A stretch of 64,000 nucleotides of DNA from Physcia stellaris (GCA_018902385.1 JABSSW010000004.1:1240001-1304000); one strand, 5' to 3'. Positions 45,145 to 59,742 are shown, counted from the first letter of the stretch. Notes: generated by a model not told the origin, from the sequence alone. Numbers and translations are program-made.

Positions 45145-46167
45145 ATGTCTTTTTACGATATTAACAATTCTAACGTTATTGACAACGTTCAACAAATTAA
45201 CGATTTTCTTTATTACAATGAAAAAGTCAAAATTGTTTTTTGTACAAAATGTCACGTCGTTATAAACAACGAAAATAACGACAAATCGATTATTCATTTC
45301 AATTTTAACGTTCAACATCGAAATTTAATTTTCAACGAGAAAAAAACAATTATCAACGAATTGAAAAAATATTCATTTGTTTCAACGAAAGATATTCAAA
45401 TTTCGAAAAATTTCAAACATTTTTTTTCGTTTTTATACACATATAACGACGTTTTTTCGTGTAAATATTGTTCGTATGTTGTACGAAACAACAAAACAAT
45501 GCGTATACATTGTAACAAAAAACATAAATTCAAAAATACGATTCATTCAACAAAATCGTTTTACGATTCGAATATTCACGCACAAATTTTTACAACAAAT
45601 CGATATCGAAAATATTTCGCTGTTTTATTCAATGACAATCAAATTAACGATACACGTCAAAATTCAACGTTACAAACAAAATTTACAAACAACGAAACAA
45701 ATCAAATTAACGAATATAATTAACAATTAAACGATATCAAAATGCAATCAATTTAACGAAACGAAACGACGCAATTCAAAAAATACAATTTGTTTTTACA
45801 ACAATCATATTTTCACGAATATTTCGAAAACAAAAATATTGACGATTTAATACAATTTGTCAATACAAAATTCTTGAAACAACACGAACAATTACGTCGT
45901 TTACACGAATTAACGTTTGAATTCGCAATCGAATCAAACGAATTAATTCAAAAATTCGATATTCGATTAAAACAATTGTTACATACAAATAAAGCAATCG
46001 ATATTGCTTTACATAACAAAAAAATGAATTCGTTTCAAAAATTACAAAATACGTTGTCAATTAAAAATTATTATTCGACGTTTGCAAATTTAATTTGTTA
46101 TATTTATTATTCAATCGAAATTGAAAAATCAAATATTATATTGTTGAATGAATTCAGATTGAAATGA
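45145..46167 (+). pseudogene. OrsD/DUF3505-like zinc-finger ORF, degraded
   Basis: The first frame runs from ATG 45145 to 45723 (192 codons) and the second from about 45790 to 46167. The first has a FCTKC pair (Cys 33 and 36), a spacer with HFNFNVQHRN and ELKKYSF, then a finger CKYC-x12-HCNKKH (Cys 106 and 109, His 122 and 127). It ends with FTTNRYRKYFAV. This order is that of fungal OrsD/DUF3505 proteins. The second frame ends in LICYIYYSIEIE, which resembles the segment following OrsD domains in RecQ-helicase-linked fungal ORFs. The domain is established in the orsellinic-acid cluster protein OrsD, but most copies are in repetitive DNA. The first frame is less damaged than its surroundings; the whole is a relic by composition and breakup. 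Confidence 0.65.
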
Positions 46168-46405
46168 TTTTCGTCGAATTTAAAAATTTTCGACATTTCA
46201 AAAAATTTTTCAGTTATTTCGATTATCTCGTCATATCAAACGCAATTTTCAAAATGAAATCATAATTTCGTTTATGAAAATGTTTTTTTACATTTGATTC
46301 ACAATTTAAATTTGATTATAATATATTGTACATTCAATGTTGAAAAATATTTTATTGCGCAATATTGCGACATTCAAAATTCATTCAAATAATGTTTTTT
46401 CAAAT
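46140..46405 (+). repeat. dispersed repeat, copy 2
   Basis: The less mutated copy of 39085-39350. It begins inside the end of the OrsD-like second frame, so the 39085 copy may be another remnant of the same mobile gene. Confidence 0.85.
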
Positions 46406-46624
46406 TTTCAAATTAACAAAAATAAATAACAATTATTTGCAATCATAACATGATTCGATCAATAAAAATTTCGACATTCAAAATTTTAAAAATTTAAATT
46501 ACACGCGTGTCGCAATGTCGAAATTTTCATTAATTGCATATTTTTGTTTATGTTTACATTTTTGTATTTTTTCAAAATGTATCATGTATTAATCAAACAA
46601 TTAAATTGTTTTTTTATGTTTGAA
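46406..46624. other. AT-rich spacer
   Basis: Short stretch with a palindromic-looking ATTTCGACATTC / GAATGTCGAAAT-like arrangement around ACACGCGTGT near 46503. No gene. Confidence 0.4.
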
Positions 46625-48475
46625 AATTTTTTTCAAATTATTTGTTGTAACAATCGTAACATCAAATTCAACGATCGCAATATTTAATTTTTTTGTAATA
46701 TTTTTTTCATTAAACAAATTTGCAAAATTTACATCAATGTTTGCAATGATCGTCATATTTACATTTTTTTTTATATTATAACAAACATTTGTTGCAATTA
46801 TCGCAACATCAAATTCAAAAATCACGATATTTATTTTTTTCGCAACATTTTTTTCATCAAACAAATTTGCAAAATTTATATCAATGTTTGCAATAATCGT
46901 TATATTTACATTTTTTTTATATTATAACAAACATTTGTTGCAATTATCGCAACATCAAATTCAAAAATTATAATATTTATTTTTTTTGCAACATTTTTTT
47001 CATTAAACAAATTTGTAAAATTTATATCAATGTTTGCAATAATCGTCATATTTACATTTTTTTTTATATTCAAACAATCATTTGTTTCAATAATCGTAAT
47101 ATCAAATTCAAAAATCACGATATTTATTTTTTTCGCAACATTTTTTTTATTAAACAAATTTGTAAAATTTACATCAATGTTTGCAATGATTGTCATATTT
47201 ATATTTTTTTTATATTTAAACAATCATTTGTTTCAATAATCGTAATATCAAATTCAAAAATTACGATATTTATTTTTTTCGCAACATTTTTTTCATTAAA
47301 CAAATTTGTAAAATTTACATCAATGTTTGCAATGATCGTTATATTTATATATTTTTTTATATTATAACAAATATTTGTTGCAATCATCGCAATATCAAAT
47401 TCAAAAATTACGATATTTATTTTTTCGCAATATTTTTTTTATTAAACAAATTTGCAAAATTTACATCAATGTTTGCAATAATCGTCATATTTACATTTTT
47501 TTTATATTATAACAAACATTTGTTACAATTATCGTAATATCAAATTTAAAAATCACGATATTTATTTTTTCGCAACATTTTTTTCATTAAACAAATTTGC
47601 AAAATTTACATCAATGTTTGCAATGATCGTCATATTTACATTTTTTTTTATATTATAACAAACATTTGTTGCAATCATTGCAACATCAAATTCAAAAATC
47701 ACGATATTTATTTTTTTCGTAACATTTTTTTTATCAAACAAATTTGCAAAATTTATATCAATGTTTGCAATGATCGTCATATTTACATTTTTTTTTATAT
47801 TATAACAAACATTTGTTGCAATTATCGCAACATCAAATTCAAAAATTACGATATTTATTTTTTTCGCAACATTTTTTTCATTAAACAAATTTGTAAAATT
47901 TATATCAATGTTTGCAATAATCGTCATATTTATATTTTTTTTTATATTTAAACAATTATTTGTTTCAATAATCGTAATATCAAATTCAAAAATCACGATA
48001 TTTATTTTTTTCGTAACATTTTTTTCATCAAACAAATTTGCAAAATTTATATCAATGTTTGCAATGATCGTCATATTTACATTTTTTTTATATTTAAACA
48101 ATTATTTGTTTCAATAATCGTAATATCAAATTCAAAAATTACGATATTTATTTTTTTCGCAACATTTTTTTCATTAAACAAATTTGTAAAATTTACATCA
48201 ATGTTTGTAATGATCGTCATATTTACATTTTTTTTTATATTATAATAAACATTTGTTGCAATTATCGCAATATCAAATTCAAAAATCACGATATTTATTT
48301 TTTTCGCAACATTTTTTTTATTAAACAAATTTGCAAAATTTACATTAATGTTTGTAATAATCGTCATATTTACATTTTTTTTTACATTATAACAAACATT
48401 TGTTGCAATTATCGCAACATCAAATTCAAAAATCACGATATTTATTTTTTTCGTAACATTTTTTTTATCAAACGA
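46625..48475. repeat. 13-copy satellite, 146-147-bp period
   Basis: The landmark ATCAAATT occurs at 46661, 46808, 46954, 47101, 47247, 47394, 47539, 47685, 47832, 47979, 48125, 48272 and 48419. The spacing is 145-147 bp. Each unit also has TTTTTTTCGCAACATTTTTTTC-like and CAATGTTTGCAAT segments. Two subtypes interleave (TTGTTGCAATTATCGCAAC and TTGTTTCAATAATCGTAAT). Long minus-strand frames over it repeat a 49-residue pattern where the period is exactly 147 and break where it is 146, so these are not treated as genes. Confidence 0.95.
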
Positions 48476-48959
48476 TTCAATATTCGTGTTTATATCATTT
48501 AAATTTCACGAAATGATGTCGAAAATTTTATTTTCGAACACATCATTTGTCATATCATTTGTAATATCAAAAAAATCAATATTTTGAATCGAAAAAATCA
48601 CGCGCAACTGTTGTATCAAATTTTAATTTTTTTGTTTTTGTATTTTTTTACATTAAATTCATCATGTTGAAAAAGCGTGTTCAAAAATGTTAAACAATTT
48701 ATTGTTGAAAAAATTTCAAAATTCATATCGTTGAAAAAATTCGTTTTGAAAAAGTTTCAAAATTTATTGTTTAAAGAAAAATGTACACAAAAATTTCAAA
48801 TCGATTTTGTTAAAATTTTGAACAAACATCACAAACAAATTTCGTGAAAAAATGATTGACAACACAATTTTTCAAATATTGTAATCGAAATTCAATTGTA
48901 CAAATCGATCAATTGAAATTAACGTGTTGACATTACATTTCAATGCATTTCATTTTATT
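48476..48959. other. AT-rich, nothing recognised
   Basis: No repeat unit or domain was seen. Confidence 0.4.
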
Positions 48960-50230
48960 GAATTCACAATATGCGTTCAATTCAAATTTCAATTTGATTA
49001 ATTATGCAATTTAAATTTTCAATGTTATAATTGTTTTGCATCAATATATAATTTAACAATTAATGTTGCATTGATTTTTTTATCAGAAATTGCGTCATGT
49101 ATCACATGAAAAATTTTTTAATCAATGTTTATAAATCAATTCAAATAAAACATTGTTTATATTGCATCAACAATATTTTTTTGTTATAACATTGTCATAT
49201 TTCAATATTTCATTTTCGTAAAAATATTTTATAATTTTCAAATCAATTCAAACTCAATAATAATCGATTGAATTCGTCACAATACGCGTTCAAATCGCAT
49301 TTCGATTTGATTGAACGTACAATTTAAAATTTTAATATCATGTTTATTTCGAATCAATACATAAATTAAATTTTAATGTTATATTAATTCATTTGTCAAA
49401 AATTGCGTCATGCATTAATTTATTTGTTAAAAATCGTGTCATGCGTCACATGACAAATTATTCATTGTTTTTTCACAAATCATTTCACATAAAACATTGT
49501 TTATTTTGAATTTACAATCTCGATATAAATCACGATTTACGACATATTCAAAGTGAAAATATATTTCATCGCATAATAATTTTGTGTTATTCAAAATTTT
49601 CATTCAAATGAATATTTTCACAATTTTCAAATCAAAATTTTTCAATAATCGATTGACATCGTCATTATACGCGTTTTATTTGAATTTCGTTTTAATTCAA
49701 CGTGCAAATTTAATGTTTAATTTCATGTTCATTTTGAACAAACGCGTAATTTAAATTTTAATGTTATATCAATTCATATATCAAGAATTTACGTCATGCA
49801 TCACAAAAAACATATTTTATTATTTTTTTTTATTTAATGCAAACAAAGAATCGTTTGTCGTGAATCAAAAATTTCGAATCGAATCACAATATATTGTACA
49901 TTTGATATTAAAACATGTTCATTGCATAATCATATTGTGATATTGAAAATTTTTTTTCGACGAGAAGAAATTTTGCGAAATTTTTCAATTCACGCTTTAT
50001 AAAAATTCATTGAATTCTTTTCAATATGCGCTCGATTCGAATTTTGATAATTAAATTTTCAAAAAGTTTCAAATTTGATGTCATGTTTATTTTGAACAAT
50101 CGTGTAATTTTAATTTTGATTACATTCGTTCACATATCAGAAATTTTCATTGATTTGAATGTTTTTGTTCAATTTTGCATTTTATATCAAAATTTTCGAA
50201 CGTCGCGTTTATAAAAAAATATTGTTTATT
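48960..50230. repeat. diverged satellite, four ~312-376-bp units
   Basis: Related blocks begin near 48965, 49277, 49653 and 50019 (AATATGCGTTCAATTC, AATACGCGTTCAAATC, TATACGCGTTTTATTT, AATATGCGCTCGATTC). Each is followed by an AATTTAAATTTTAATGTTAT-like block and an ATTGCGTCATGCATCACATG-like block. Divergence between units is high. Confidence 0.7.
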
Positions 50231-53084
50231 GAATTTTTTCGTGCAAATTAATAATAACAATAATTTAATAATAACATCGTTATCGAAATGTTGAAATTAT
50301 TTATCATTTCAACGAATTTTTTTCGCATCAAAACAATAATTTTGATTAAAAAACAAACAATCGTTTTTCATCATTTTTGAAAATTTGATTAATCATAATT
50401 TATTATTATTGATTTTTTTTATTTCATTACATCGAAAATTTGTTTTTTTTCAAGTTTAAAATTTCATTTTCGCAATTTTTTTTTTTTTTTTTATGTTTAA
50501 ATCATTCATTTATGAATGTTCTAATCAAAATCAAATTTGAATCAAAACGTGAACAACAAAACGTTAAAAAAAATTACGACAAATTAACAAAAATTATTGT
50601 CAAAACGTTCAATATCAATTTGATTTTTTCAATTAATCACGATTATTATCGAATGTTTTCATTATTCGATCAATTTTTTTACAATAATTATGCAATTTTC
50701 ACATCAACAATTTTTGCAATTTTACAATCATTTTGTAAATTTTTCAAAACAATTGTTTAAATATTACATATTTATGTTGATTGCAAACAATGTTCAACAA
50801 CATATATTGTTTCAATTTTTTATACATGTTTCATTCAACAAAACATTCGATTTTTGTTATAAAAATAACATCGATAATTTTACAATTCGCAACACATTTG
50901 TATCGATTGTAATTTTATTTTTTCGTTTATCGTTTTTCAAATTTTTTATTTTCAATCGTTTATTTGTCATTTTTACAATTTTATCAAATGTTAAATTGTT
51001 TTTTTTCAACAATCACAATATTTCATTGTCATTATTTAAATTTTTTTCAAATTTGATATTTGAAAAATTTCAAACGAATTTTACGAAATTAATTTTTTTT
51101 TCATTCAACAATTTTTTTATCGTTGACATTTTTGAATTAAATTCGAATAAAAAAAATTTCATGTTGAACGATTTCGACGAACAATTTGTTATTGATATAT
51201 TTTATAATATTGATGTCGTTCGATTTTTATTTATTATTTCGTCATTCACAAAACATTTCGAAAATTTCGTTTCAACAAATCTTTTCGAAAATTCGACATT
51301 TCAATTTTTTTTTTCAAATTTTTTTTTTTTTTTCACGATTTAATTTTAAACGTTTTCGATTCATATCAATTATATTTTCAATGAAATTTTTATCATTTTT
51401 CAAACGACATAATCAATTTCGTCAATTTTCAATTTATTTTTCAAAATTTTTTGTTCTTTTCGTTTGAATTCAAATATCGAACATTTCGAAAATTATTATT
51501 TTTATATTTTCGTTTAGCAAATTCGAATTGCAAAATTTTGTAATTAACAAATTTATCAATAATTCAAATCATATTTCATTTTCAATCGTGTTTTTTCAAT
51601 CAAATCATGATTTCATTCGATAATTTGTCAATGATGCAAATCATTCAATCGAAAATTTTTTTTCAAAATTCAATAATTTTGTATCGATTGCACAATTTCG
51701 CAACAAATTTAATTCAACAAATTTGATTGAATTGAAGCGTTTGTTTTTCAACGCAACAAATTTGATATATTCAAACGATAAATTTCACGATCGATCATTT
51801 TTTCAATTTTTTGTTTATCAAAATCACAATTTACATTTTTATTTTATCAATCGAAATCGAAAACAAAAAAAACATGAAACAAATAACGAATTATCAAACA
51901 AAATTTCGATTTTCACGATCGTTTTTTTTGAATCGATTTTTTTATTAAAATTATCGTGTTATTTCGCAATGAACAATACGACGATTATATTAAACAACGT
52001 TTTTTGAAAAATTGTTATGCGAATATTCAATTTTTTGAATTTTAAATTTTGATAAATTCGAAAACAAATTTTTTTGCGTTAATCGAATTTCGTTCAAATT
52101 ATTTTACGACGACATTTATGATATCGACAATTTCATCGCATGTATTTACATATTGAATATTTTCAAACACGATTTCAAATTTTGTTATTGTTCGTTTTTT
52201 TTTTCAACAAAATTACATCAAAATGCGTCGAATCATATCGCACAATATCATTATTGAATGAAAAAATTAAACAATTTGTCATCGATGTCGAAATGATAAC
52301 AAAAAAATTGAATTATCACGTGTATATTTTTTTCATAATCGATTTCGAATGTTCAAAAACATTATTTATTTGAACAATGAAAATCGTTTTTTTGAATCGA
52401 TCACATCGTGTTTTTTAATATTGAAAAATTATGCGACATCAACATCGTCGTGAAACATTTTAATTCGTTTGTATATGTTCGCAATATTTCAAAAAATGAA
52501 AAACGAAATTCAAAAACGAATTGAATCGATCACGTTTTTTTGTCAAAAATGTTAATTTTCGCAAAACAATTTAAATTTTTTGAAATTTTGTTTTGCGTAA
52601 CATCAATCAATTCGACAAAATTTTTTTATTCGAATCGATAACGAAAAATTTTTTTTTGTTTTATTCGTTTATGATTTCAAAATTTTCATTAAACAAAACA
52701 CGATACAGAAAATGCAAAAATTTCGAAATTATTTCGATTTTTGTTTTAATTGATTATTCGATTTTATTTTTCGAAAAATCGTTTGAATAAATTTTGAAAT
52801 TGAAAACATTTCGAAATGTGTTGATTTTTCAAACATTACATTTTTGTGAAAAAAACATTGTTTTGAACGATAAATTATCAAATTTCGTGATTTTTTCATT
52901 TCATTTTTCAAATCACGAATTCGAATCGAACGATATATTTGAATTTTGACACGTAATGTCGCGTCGTGTTTTGTTATTATTATTACATCATTTTCGTTGC
53001 ATCGAAATTTTCAATTTGCGTATATCAAAGTTTACGTTTTGTTTAAATAATTTTATTCGAAAACATTAAATTGTTGTTCGCAAA
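50231..53084. other. AT-rich, unidentified coding-like remains
   Basis: The plus strand holds several long Phe/Asn/Ser-rich frames (50440-50760, 50690-51343, 51723-52007, 52140-52373). Words such as NHDYYRMFSLFDQFF hint at an old coding sequence. I recognise no family. Confidence 0.35.
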
Positions 53085-53310
53085 TTTCAGATTTGACAAA
53101 TTGTTGACAAATTATCATTTTAATAAATCGTTCGATATGATATAATCGAACAACGAATTATGTTTATACGTCGAGATTCGTCGAAAATTTTCAAAAATTT
53201 GACGTCGATTTTTGCAATTTCAACATTTTGTATTTATTTGTTTTTCAAATCTTATTGTTTTCGTTTAATTAATCAAAACACGTCAAACGATTCATGATAT
53301 TCGATAAATT
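53085..53310 (+). repeat. left LTR-like repeat of Gypsy fossil
   Basis: Matches 59487-59730 in patches over about 220 bp. The exact boundary is uncertain because the two copies have drifted. Confidence 0.6.
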
Positions 53311-56300
53311 TTGAATTTTTATCGCTCGTGATACGCGAACGTTCAAAAATAAAATTTCAAATCGATCAAATTTTTCACGTTAAAAAAAACAAACGACGAA
53401 AATTTTTTTGACGAGAAAAAACGACGAAAATCGTGTAATTACAAATCGAATTTACACGCAAACAACGAATTTTCGACGATAAAAAACGACGAAACGACGA
53501 CGATTTTTATCGCATTTTTTTTATTTTTCGAAATGATTCGAAAATCATGCAAACAATTTCATTCAATTCATTTCGTCAAAATTTGAATATCGACAAATAC
53601 AAAAAACGTTCAAATGTTGACGAAATTCACGAAATCGATGAAAAATTCACGATTCGTTACAAATTTCGTAACAATTTTTTTATTTCAAAACGTTGTGTCG
53701 AAGAAAACGACATTGTTAAAAATCATCATTTTTGAACATAAAAATTGTTCGTTAATTGAAATATTGAATTCAACATCATTTCGAAATTTTTTGAACGTGT
53801 TCAATTTTTACGCATCGATCGAAACAAATATTCGATCGTTTTAAAAAATTCACGAGTTCGTCAAGTTGTTCAAAATTCAAAAAAAAATTTATTCGATATC
53901 GATAATATTTTACGAGCAAATACGCGACAAATTTAAAACGTTCGAAAAAAAATCACGAATTTGAATTAACTCGTTGACAAACGTATGAATATGACGATTT
54001 GATTAAATTAAATAAAATTCATCGTTTTAAACGTGTTTTTAATTTCGATTCAAATGAAAATTCAAATAATATTGATGTTAACGAAAAAAATTTGTTGATG
54101 ACGATTCGATCGTTACAAATTTTGTTAAATTTTCGAAAAAAAAACGCACGAACAAACATTCGAATTTCGATAAATTCACGAACGATATGAATTTTGATTG
54201 ATTCACGTAAAAAATCAACGTTCACGATAAATTCACGATCAACAACGATTGATACGAAATTGTTCGATTCATGATCACGACAATAATTGACTGAATTGAA
54301 AAAAAAACAGTCAAACATATTCAATCTCGTCGATATAACAATTTGAATTATTTCGAAAATGAAATAATGATAATCAATTTTTTCGAAAACATTTATGAAA
54401 ATTCAAATCATCAACGCAACGTACGTCGAAAATATGAAAATTTGATCATGTTCGACATTCAAAATTTTCAATTTTTTTATTCGAATTTTTATCGTTTAAA
54501 TATTCAAATCAATTTCGATCAATTCATCTTGATAAAAAATTTGATTGACAAATTCATCATGTCGTTAAAACAAATTTTGAACAATTCGTTTCGTCATCAT
54601 TTTTTTTGTTCGCGTGAAAAAATGACATTCAACAAATTTATAACGATTTGATCAGCATTCGAAAAAAAAAACTCGAATTCGAATTCAAAATCAATTTTAA
54701 TGATTTTCAAATCGACGTTTGTTGTTTCGATTGCAACATCGTTCGTCAAATCAATCACATCGACGTTTTTTGTCAAATTCAAAAACGATCATAAATATGA
54801 TTTTGTCACGAATCAATTGATTGTCACGAACAAATGTTTCACGTGTGAAAAATTCGATCACATTTGAAAATTCTGTTTCAACGTCAATAAGTTTCAAAAC
54901 GTCAATGACATAAATTACAAATACATCAATTGAATTTCGATATCGATTCGAACGAATTTGATTCGAAAAATTGACGATTCACGTCAAAAACGCGATTGAT
55001 AAATGTTTAAAAATTTTTTTATTCACGATGATAATATGTTTGATTTTTTCATCAAACGATTTCTAATCATCATTTGTACGTTATTATTCAACGATAATAA
55101 ACATAAATTAAAAACTTTAATAAACATTGATGCAATTGATTATGCGTTCATTGATAAAAAATCGCGCAATTTGTATGCAACATGTTGAACATGAAATTCG
55201 TATTTTTATTGAAATCGAAATTATTGATTGAATTCGACGATCGTCATGTTTTTTTTATAATTCACGCGATATATTTCAAATTGACGATAAAATTACATTT
55301 CGAATTGATCGTTTTTTTGTTAATCATTGATTTCGATAATCATTCGATAATTTTAGAAAAATCGTGAATGAACAAACATGAAATTATATTGAACATAATT
55401 TACGATAAATTGATTTTTAAATCGTTCAAATGCAATTATCACGACAACATATTCAATCAAACGATGCAAATTCGTCGTTTAAAAATTTTCAAATCAAATC
55501 GTCGATGAAATATATTTAATTGACGTCGCGATGCAAAATTATCGCAAAAAAATAATACAAAACACATAACGACGATGAAATTTCGATATATCATTTTGTT
55601 TCGTTTCAAAATCAAATTTTTATTTTTTATTGTTGAAAACGAATCAGATATAATCGATTCGAAATGTTTCGAATGTTCAATTCATTCAAAAATCGATATC
55701 GACGACGAGTCGTCAACAATCGAATCAAATAACTCAAAAATTGATATTACGACTGTTACGAAAACGACATTCGTCAAAAAAAAATTGAAAAATCAACGTA
55801 ATAAACAATGAAAAACGAAAAACAACAATCAAATTTCGTTATTTTCAGAGTTGAATTCTGACGATTCGATAAATATCGCAATAATTGATGCAATTTTTTT
55901 TGTTTGTTAATCGATGTCAAAAATCGAAAACAAAACGTTCAATGTTTTTTTATTACGATCAATCAAATCGATTTCGCGTTCAAAACATTACAACGAATTT
56001 TGAATCGTTAAAAATCGTCGTCATGATCAAAAAAATTTTAAAACACGAACAAATCAAATCGATATTCGAACGCATAATGAAAAAAATATCAAAATATTTT
56101 CGTCATTTATCAAAAATATTCGATTTTCAAAAAATTATCAAATTGTTTTTTCACAAATTATATGATCATAAAATCGAATTGTTGAACGATAATAATTTTT
56201 TATTTCGCAATCGAATGTATTTTTTATTCGAATTCAAATTCAAAAAATTCAAAAAGTATTTGAAAAAAAATTTGCAAAAAAAATTTATCGTATTTAATCA

Positions 56301-59300
56301 AACGACGTATGTTTTATTTGTTTTATTTGCGATCAAATTCAACGATCAATTACGTTTGTGCGTGAATTATCGTCGATTCAATCACATCACAAAACGAAAT
56401 CGATATTTTATTTTTTTGATCGAAAAAATTTTGATCAAAATTCAAAATTGCAAATATTTGATCAAGCTGAATATCATATCGATTTTCAATAAATTTCGAA
56501 TGAATGAAAAAAATGAAAAATTCATCACGTTCGTCACTTTTATGAAATCGTATAAATATCGAATATTATTTTTTGAATTAATCAACGATTTTGCAAATTG
56601 ACAACATTACATGAATGATTTTTTGTTCAATTTTTTGAACGAGTTTTGTCAAATTTATTTGAATGACATATTCATTTACAACAAATTCAAAAAGAAACAT
56701 ATCGTGCACGTTCGAACAATATTGAAAAAATTCAAAAAAATCGATTTACAAATAAATATTGAAAAATGCGAATTTTTAAAAAAAAAATGATTTTTTTTGA
56801 CGTTATATTTTCGATGAATGATTTTCGCATGAATTCAAAAAAAATGCAAATCATAATTGATTGAACACGTTTTATCAATTTCAAAAAAATACAAATTTTC
56901 GTGAATTTCGTCAATTTTTATCGACGTTTCATTCGTGACTTTTTCAAAAAAATCAAAATTTTCATTCGAATGATCAAGAAATTCGTAAAATTCGAATGAA
57001 AAACGAAAACAAAAAAAATTTTCAATTTATTCAAAAAAACGATAATCGAAATTTTCATATTTCGTCATTACGATAAAATCAAACAAGTCATTTTAAAAAT
57101 CGATTTTTCAAATTACGTCAATGCGAAAATGCTATCGCAATACGACGACGAAAAAATTTTACATTTCGTTGTTTTTTACAATCGAAACATGATTTCAATC
57201 GAATGCAATTACGAAATTTATAACAAAAAATTATTGATCATCATTCGTTGTTTGAAATATTGACGTTCAAAATTCGAAAACATTGACGAATCGATTAAAA
57301 TTTTCATCGATCACAAGAATTTGAAAATTTTCATGATTTCGAAAAAATTAATTTTTCGTCAAATTCGTTGAACAGAAATTTTATCGAAATTCAATATCGT
57401 CATTCAATTTCAATCAAAAATTCAAAACGTTAAAACAAACGTTTTAATTCGCATGTCGAATTCACGATTTAAAAACGATAACGATAAACGACATCAATAT
57501 AAAAAACAAATATTGTTCATTTTAAAACGATTCGAAATTCATGTCGTCGAATTTGACGAATTAATTTACGAACGAGTTTTCGTCGTAAACAAAACAAACG
57601 ACGATTGTTAAACATATCGTGAAACATTCAATCAAAATTTCATTTTCGTGAATAAAATCAATTTACGCGATTGTCAAAAAAAAACGATGTTTTATATTAC
57701 AAAATCGATTATGAATGTTCGTCGATGTTTTTTTTGCTCGTTGATTTTTTCAAAAAAATTCATGAATTTTTCGCATCGAATCATTTTGAATTTAATCGCA
57801 TGAAAAATTTTCTACGTCGTGATTATTATTGATTCAATATGCGCAAAACAATTCGTCGATACGTACGTAATTGTCACGAATATCAACGAATTAAAATTTT
57901 CAAAAATCGTAAAAACGAATTATTTATTTTTTGATCATATTTTTGCAACGTTGAACGAATATATTCATTGATTTCATCACGAAATTATTTGACGTTCACG
58001 ATCATAATGTCATTTGCACGATAATCGACAAATTTAATAAAAACGTCATTATGCATTTTGTACAACGAAGAACGAAAACACAAATGTTAAAATCATAACA
58101 AAATATTCATTCAATACGTTTTTCGTATTCATGATTTATTTTTTTATAACATTTGATCGAAATTTTCAATTCGTGTTTTTCGTATAACAAACTTTTTTGC
58201 AAAATTCTCGACATCAAATGTAAGTTTTTCACGATTTTTTACTCGAAAACTGATAATCAAATCGAGAAAATCAATCAAAACATCGAGAAACAATTGCGAC
58301 AATACTGCAATTACATGCAAAACGATTGAAACGTCTGATTATTTATGATCGAATTTACAAACAATAACGCAATTTTTGCATTCATTGAATTATCACTTTT
58401 TTTCGTCAACAAGAATTTTCATTTTCGTATGAGTTTTTCATCGAATTTTATTTCGTATGTTACGACAAAGAAACGATTTTTGATCGTTAAAACGAAAAAC
58501 ATTACGAACACAATGCAAAACATTTTCGATTATGTACGAAATCACGTCGAAATAATTCAAAAACGCATGACGACACAAATCAACAAACATCGCAAAATCG
58601 TCGAATACGTCGAAAAAAATTACGTTTTTTTGAATCGACGAAACATCAAAATCGTTAAATCATTCGACAAATTTGATGACAAAAAATTTGATTCATACAA
58701 AATGTTAAAACGTATGAACAATTTTTATCAATTTGAATTATTTGAAACAATGCGAATTTATGATGTGTTTCATTGCTGATTTTTGCGCAAAAATTTTTGT
58801 GATTTTTTCGAAAATCAAATCAACGAATCATTCGATTTCGTTGTAATCAACGAAAATTTCGAATGAAAAATAAACGACATTTTAAAATTTCGATATCATT
58901 ACGATCGTTTTCAATATCGTGTTAATTGATCAAATTGATCACATAATCGAATTTGATATTACGTCGACAACGAAAAATTCGATAATGTTCGCGACGTGAT
59001 GAATGATTTCATCGAAATCATTTTCGTCGTCGCAAATTCGAAATCATTCAAAATCACATTTTTCGTTTTTCAAATCGTCGATCAAAATTTTGCGAATCGT
59101 CGTCGTTTTCGAAAAAAATCGTCGTTTTGACATTCATTGAAATTACGTTCGATTAAAATCTGAAAATTTTAATCGAATTTGAATTCATTTTGATTTTTCA
59201 TTCGTTTCAGAATTTTTTTTTTCAATTTCAAATTTCATTATTATCGTTTCGACGTTATTTACAATCAAAATTTACGTCGCATGAAAAATTGAATCGTATT

Positions 59301-59486
59301 AAAAACATTTTCAAAAATTGTTGTTCGATTTTATTGAATTGTGAATTGATGCAACATATTGAAAAAATCAAAAAATGATGATCGTGAAAATTTCGAATTT
59401 TGAATTCGTTTAAAACAATCGACAACGTTTTCGTTTCGAATCAACGACGAATCGTCGAGACGACGTTCGCGAAAAGAAAAAAATAA

Positions 59487-59730
59487 TGTTACGAATATGT
59501 TTGACAAATAAATTTGACAAATGTTTGACAAATAAATAATTGATATGATATGATCGAACAACGAATTATGTTTTAATTTTACGTCGAAATTAACGTGATT
59601 TGAAATTTGACGTCGCACATTGTTTGCAATTTCAACATTTTGTATTTATTTGTTTTTGCAAATTTATTGTTTTCGTTTAATTAATCAATCAATAATCATA
59701 CAAACACGATTCATGATAATAGCAATTCAA
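59487..59730 (+). repeat. right LTR-like repeat of Gypsy fossil
   Basis: Begins with a TGTTACGAATATG string typical of Gypsy LTR starts and contains tandem TTTGACAAATAAA. It ends near GATTCATGATAATAGCA. Confidence 0.6.
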
Positions 59731-59742
59731 CATTTTCATCAA

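Larger units (their letters stand above)
53085..59730 (+). mobile_element. Ty3/Gypsy LTR retrotransposon fossil with chromodomain
   Basis: LTR-like direct repeats lie at about 53085-53310 and 59487-59730; both contain GAACAACGAATTATG and CAATTTCAACATTTTGTATT. Parts in order on the plus strand are gag (about 53550-54880, with a CCHC-like knuckle near 54835), protease (about 55000-55600), reverse transcriptase (about 56100-56950), RNase H (about 57050-57450), integrase (about 57700-58700, including its C-terminal part) and a chromodomain-like end (about 58790-59130). This order and the chromodomain place it in Ty3/Gypsy, chromovirus group. It is full-length in layout but broken in dozens of places and heavily AT-shifted, so it is old. 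LTR ends are approximate. Confidence 0.8.

Noticed and set aside
44907-45164. Three overlapping Phe/Leu/Cys-rich frames that look like membrane proteins
   Set aside because: They are three readings of the ATTGTTTT tandem repeat.
46601-48436. Series of long minus-strand open frames with a repeated 49-residue pattern
   Set aside because: They follow from the 147-bp satellite period (49 codons) and break wherever the unit is 146 bp. There is no start context or domain.
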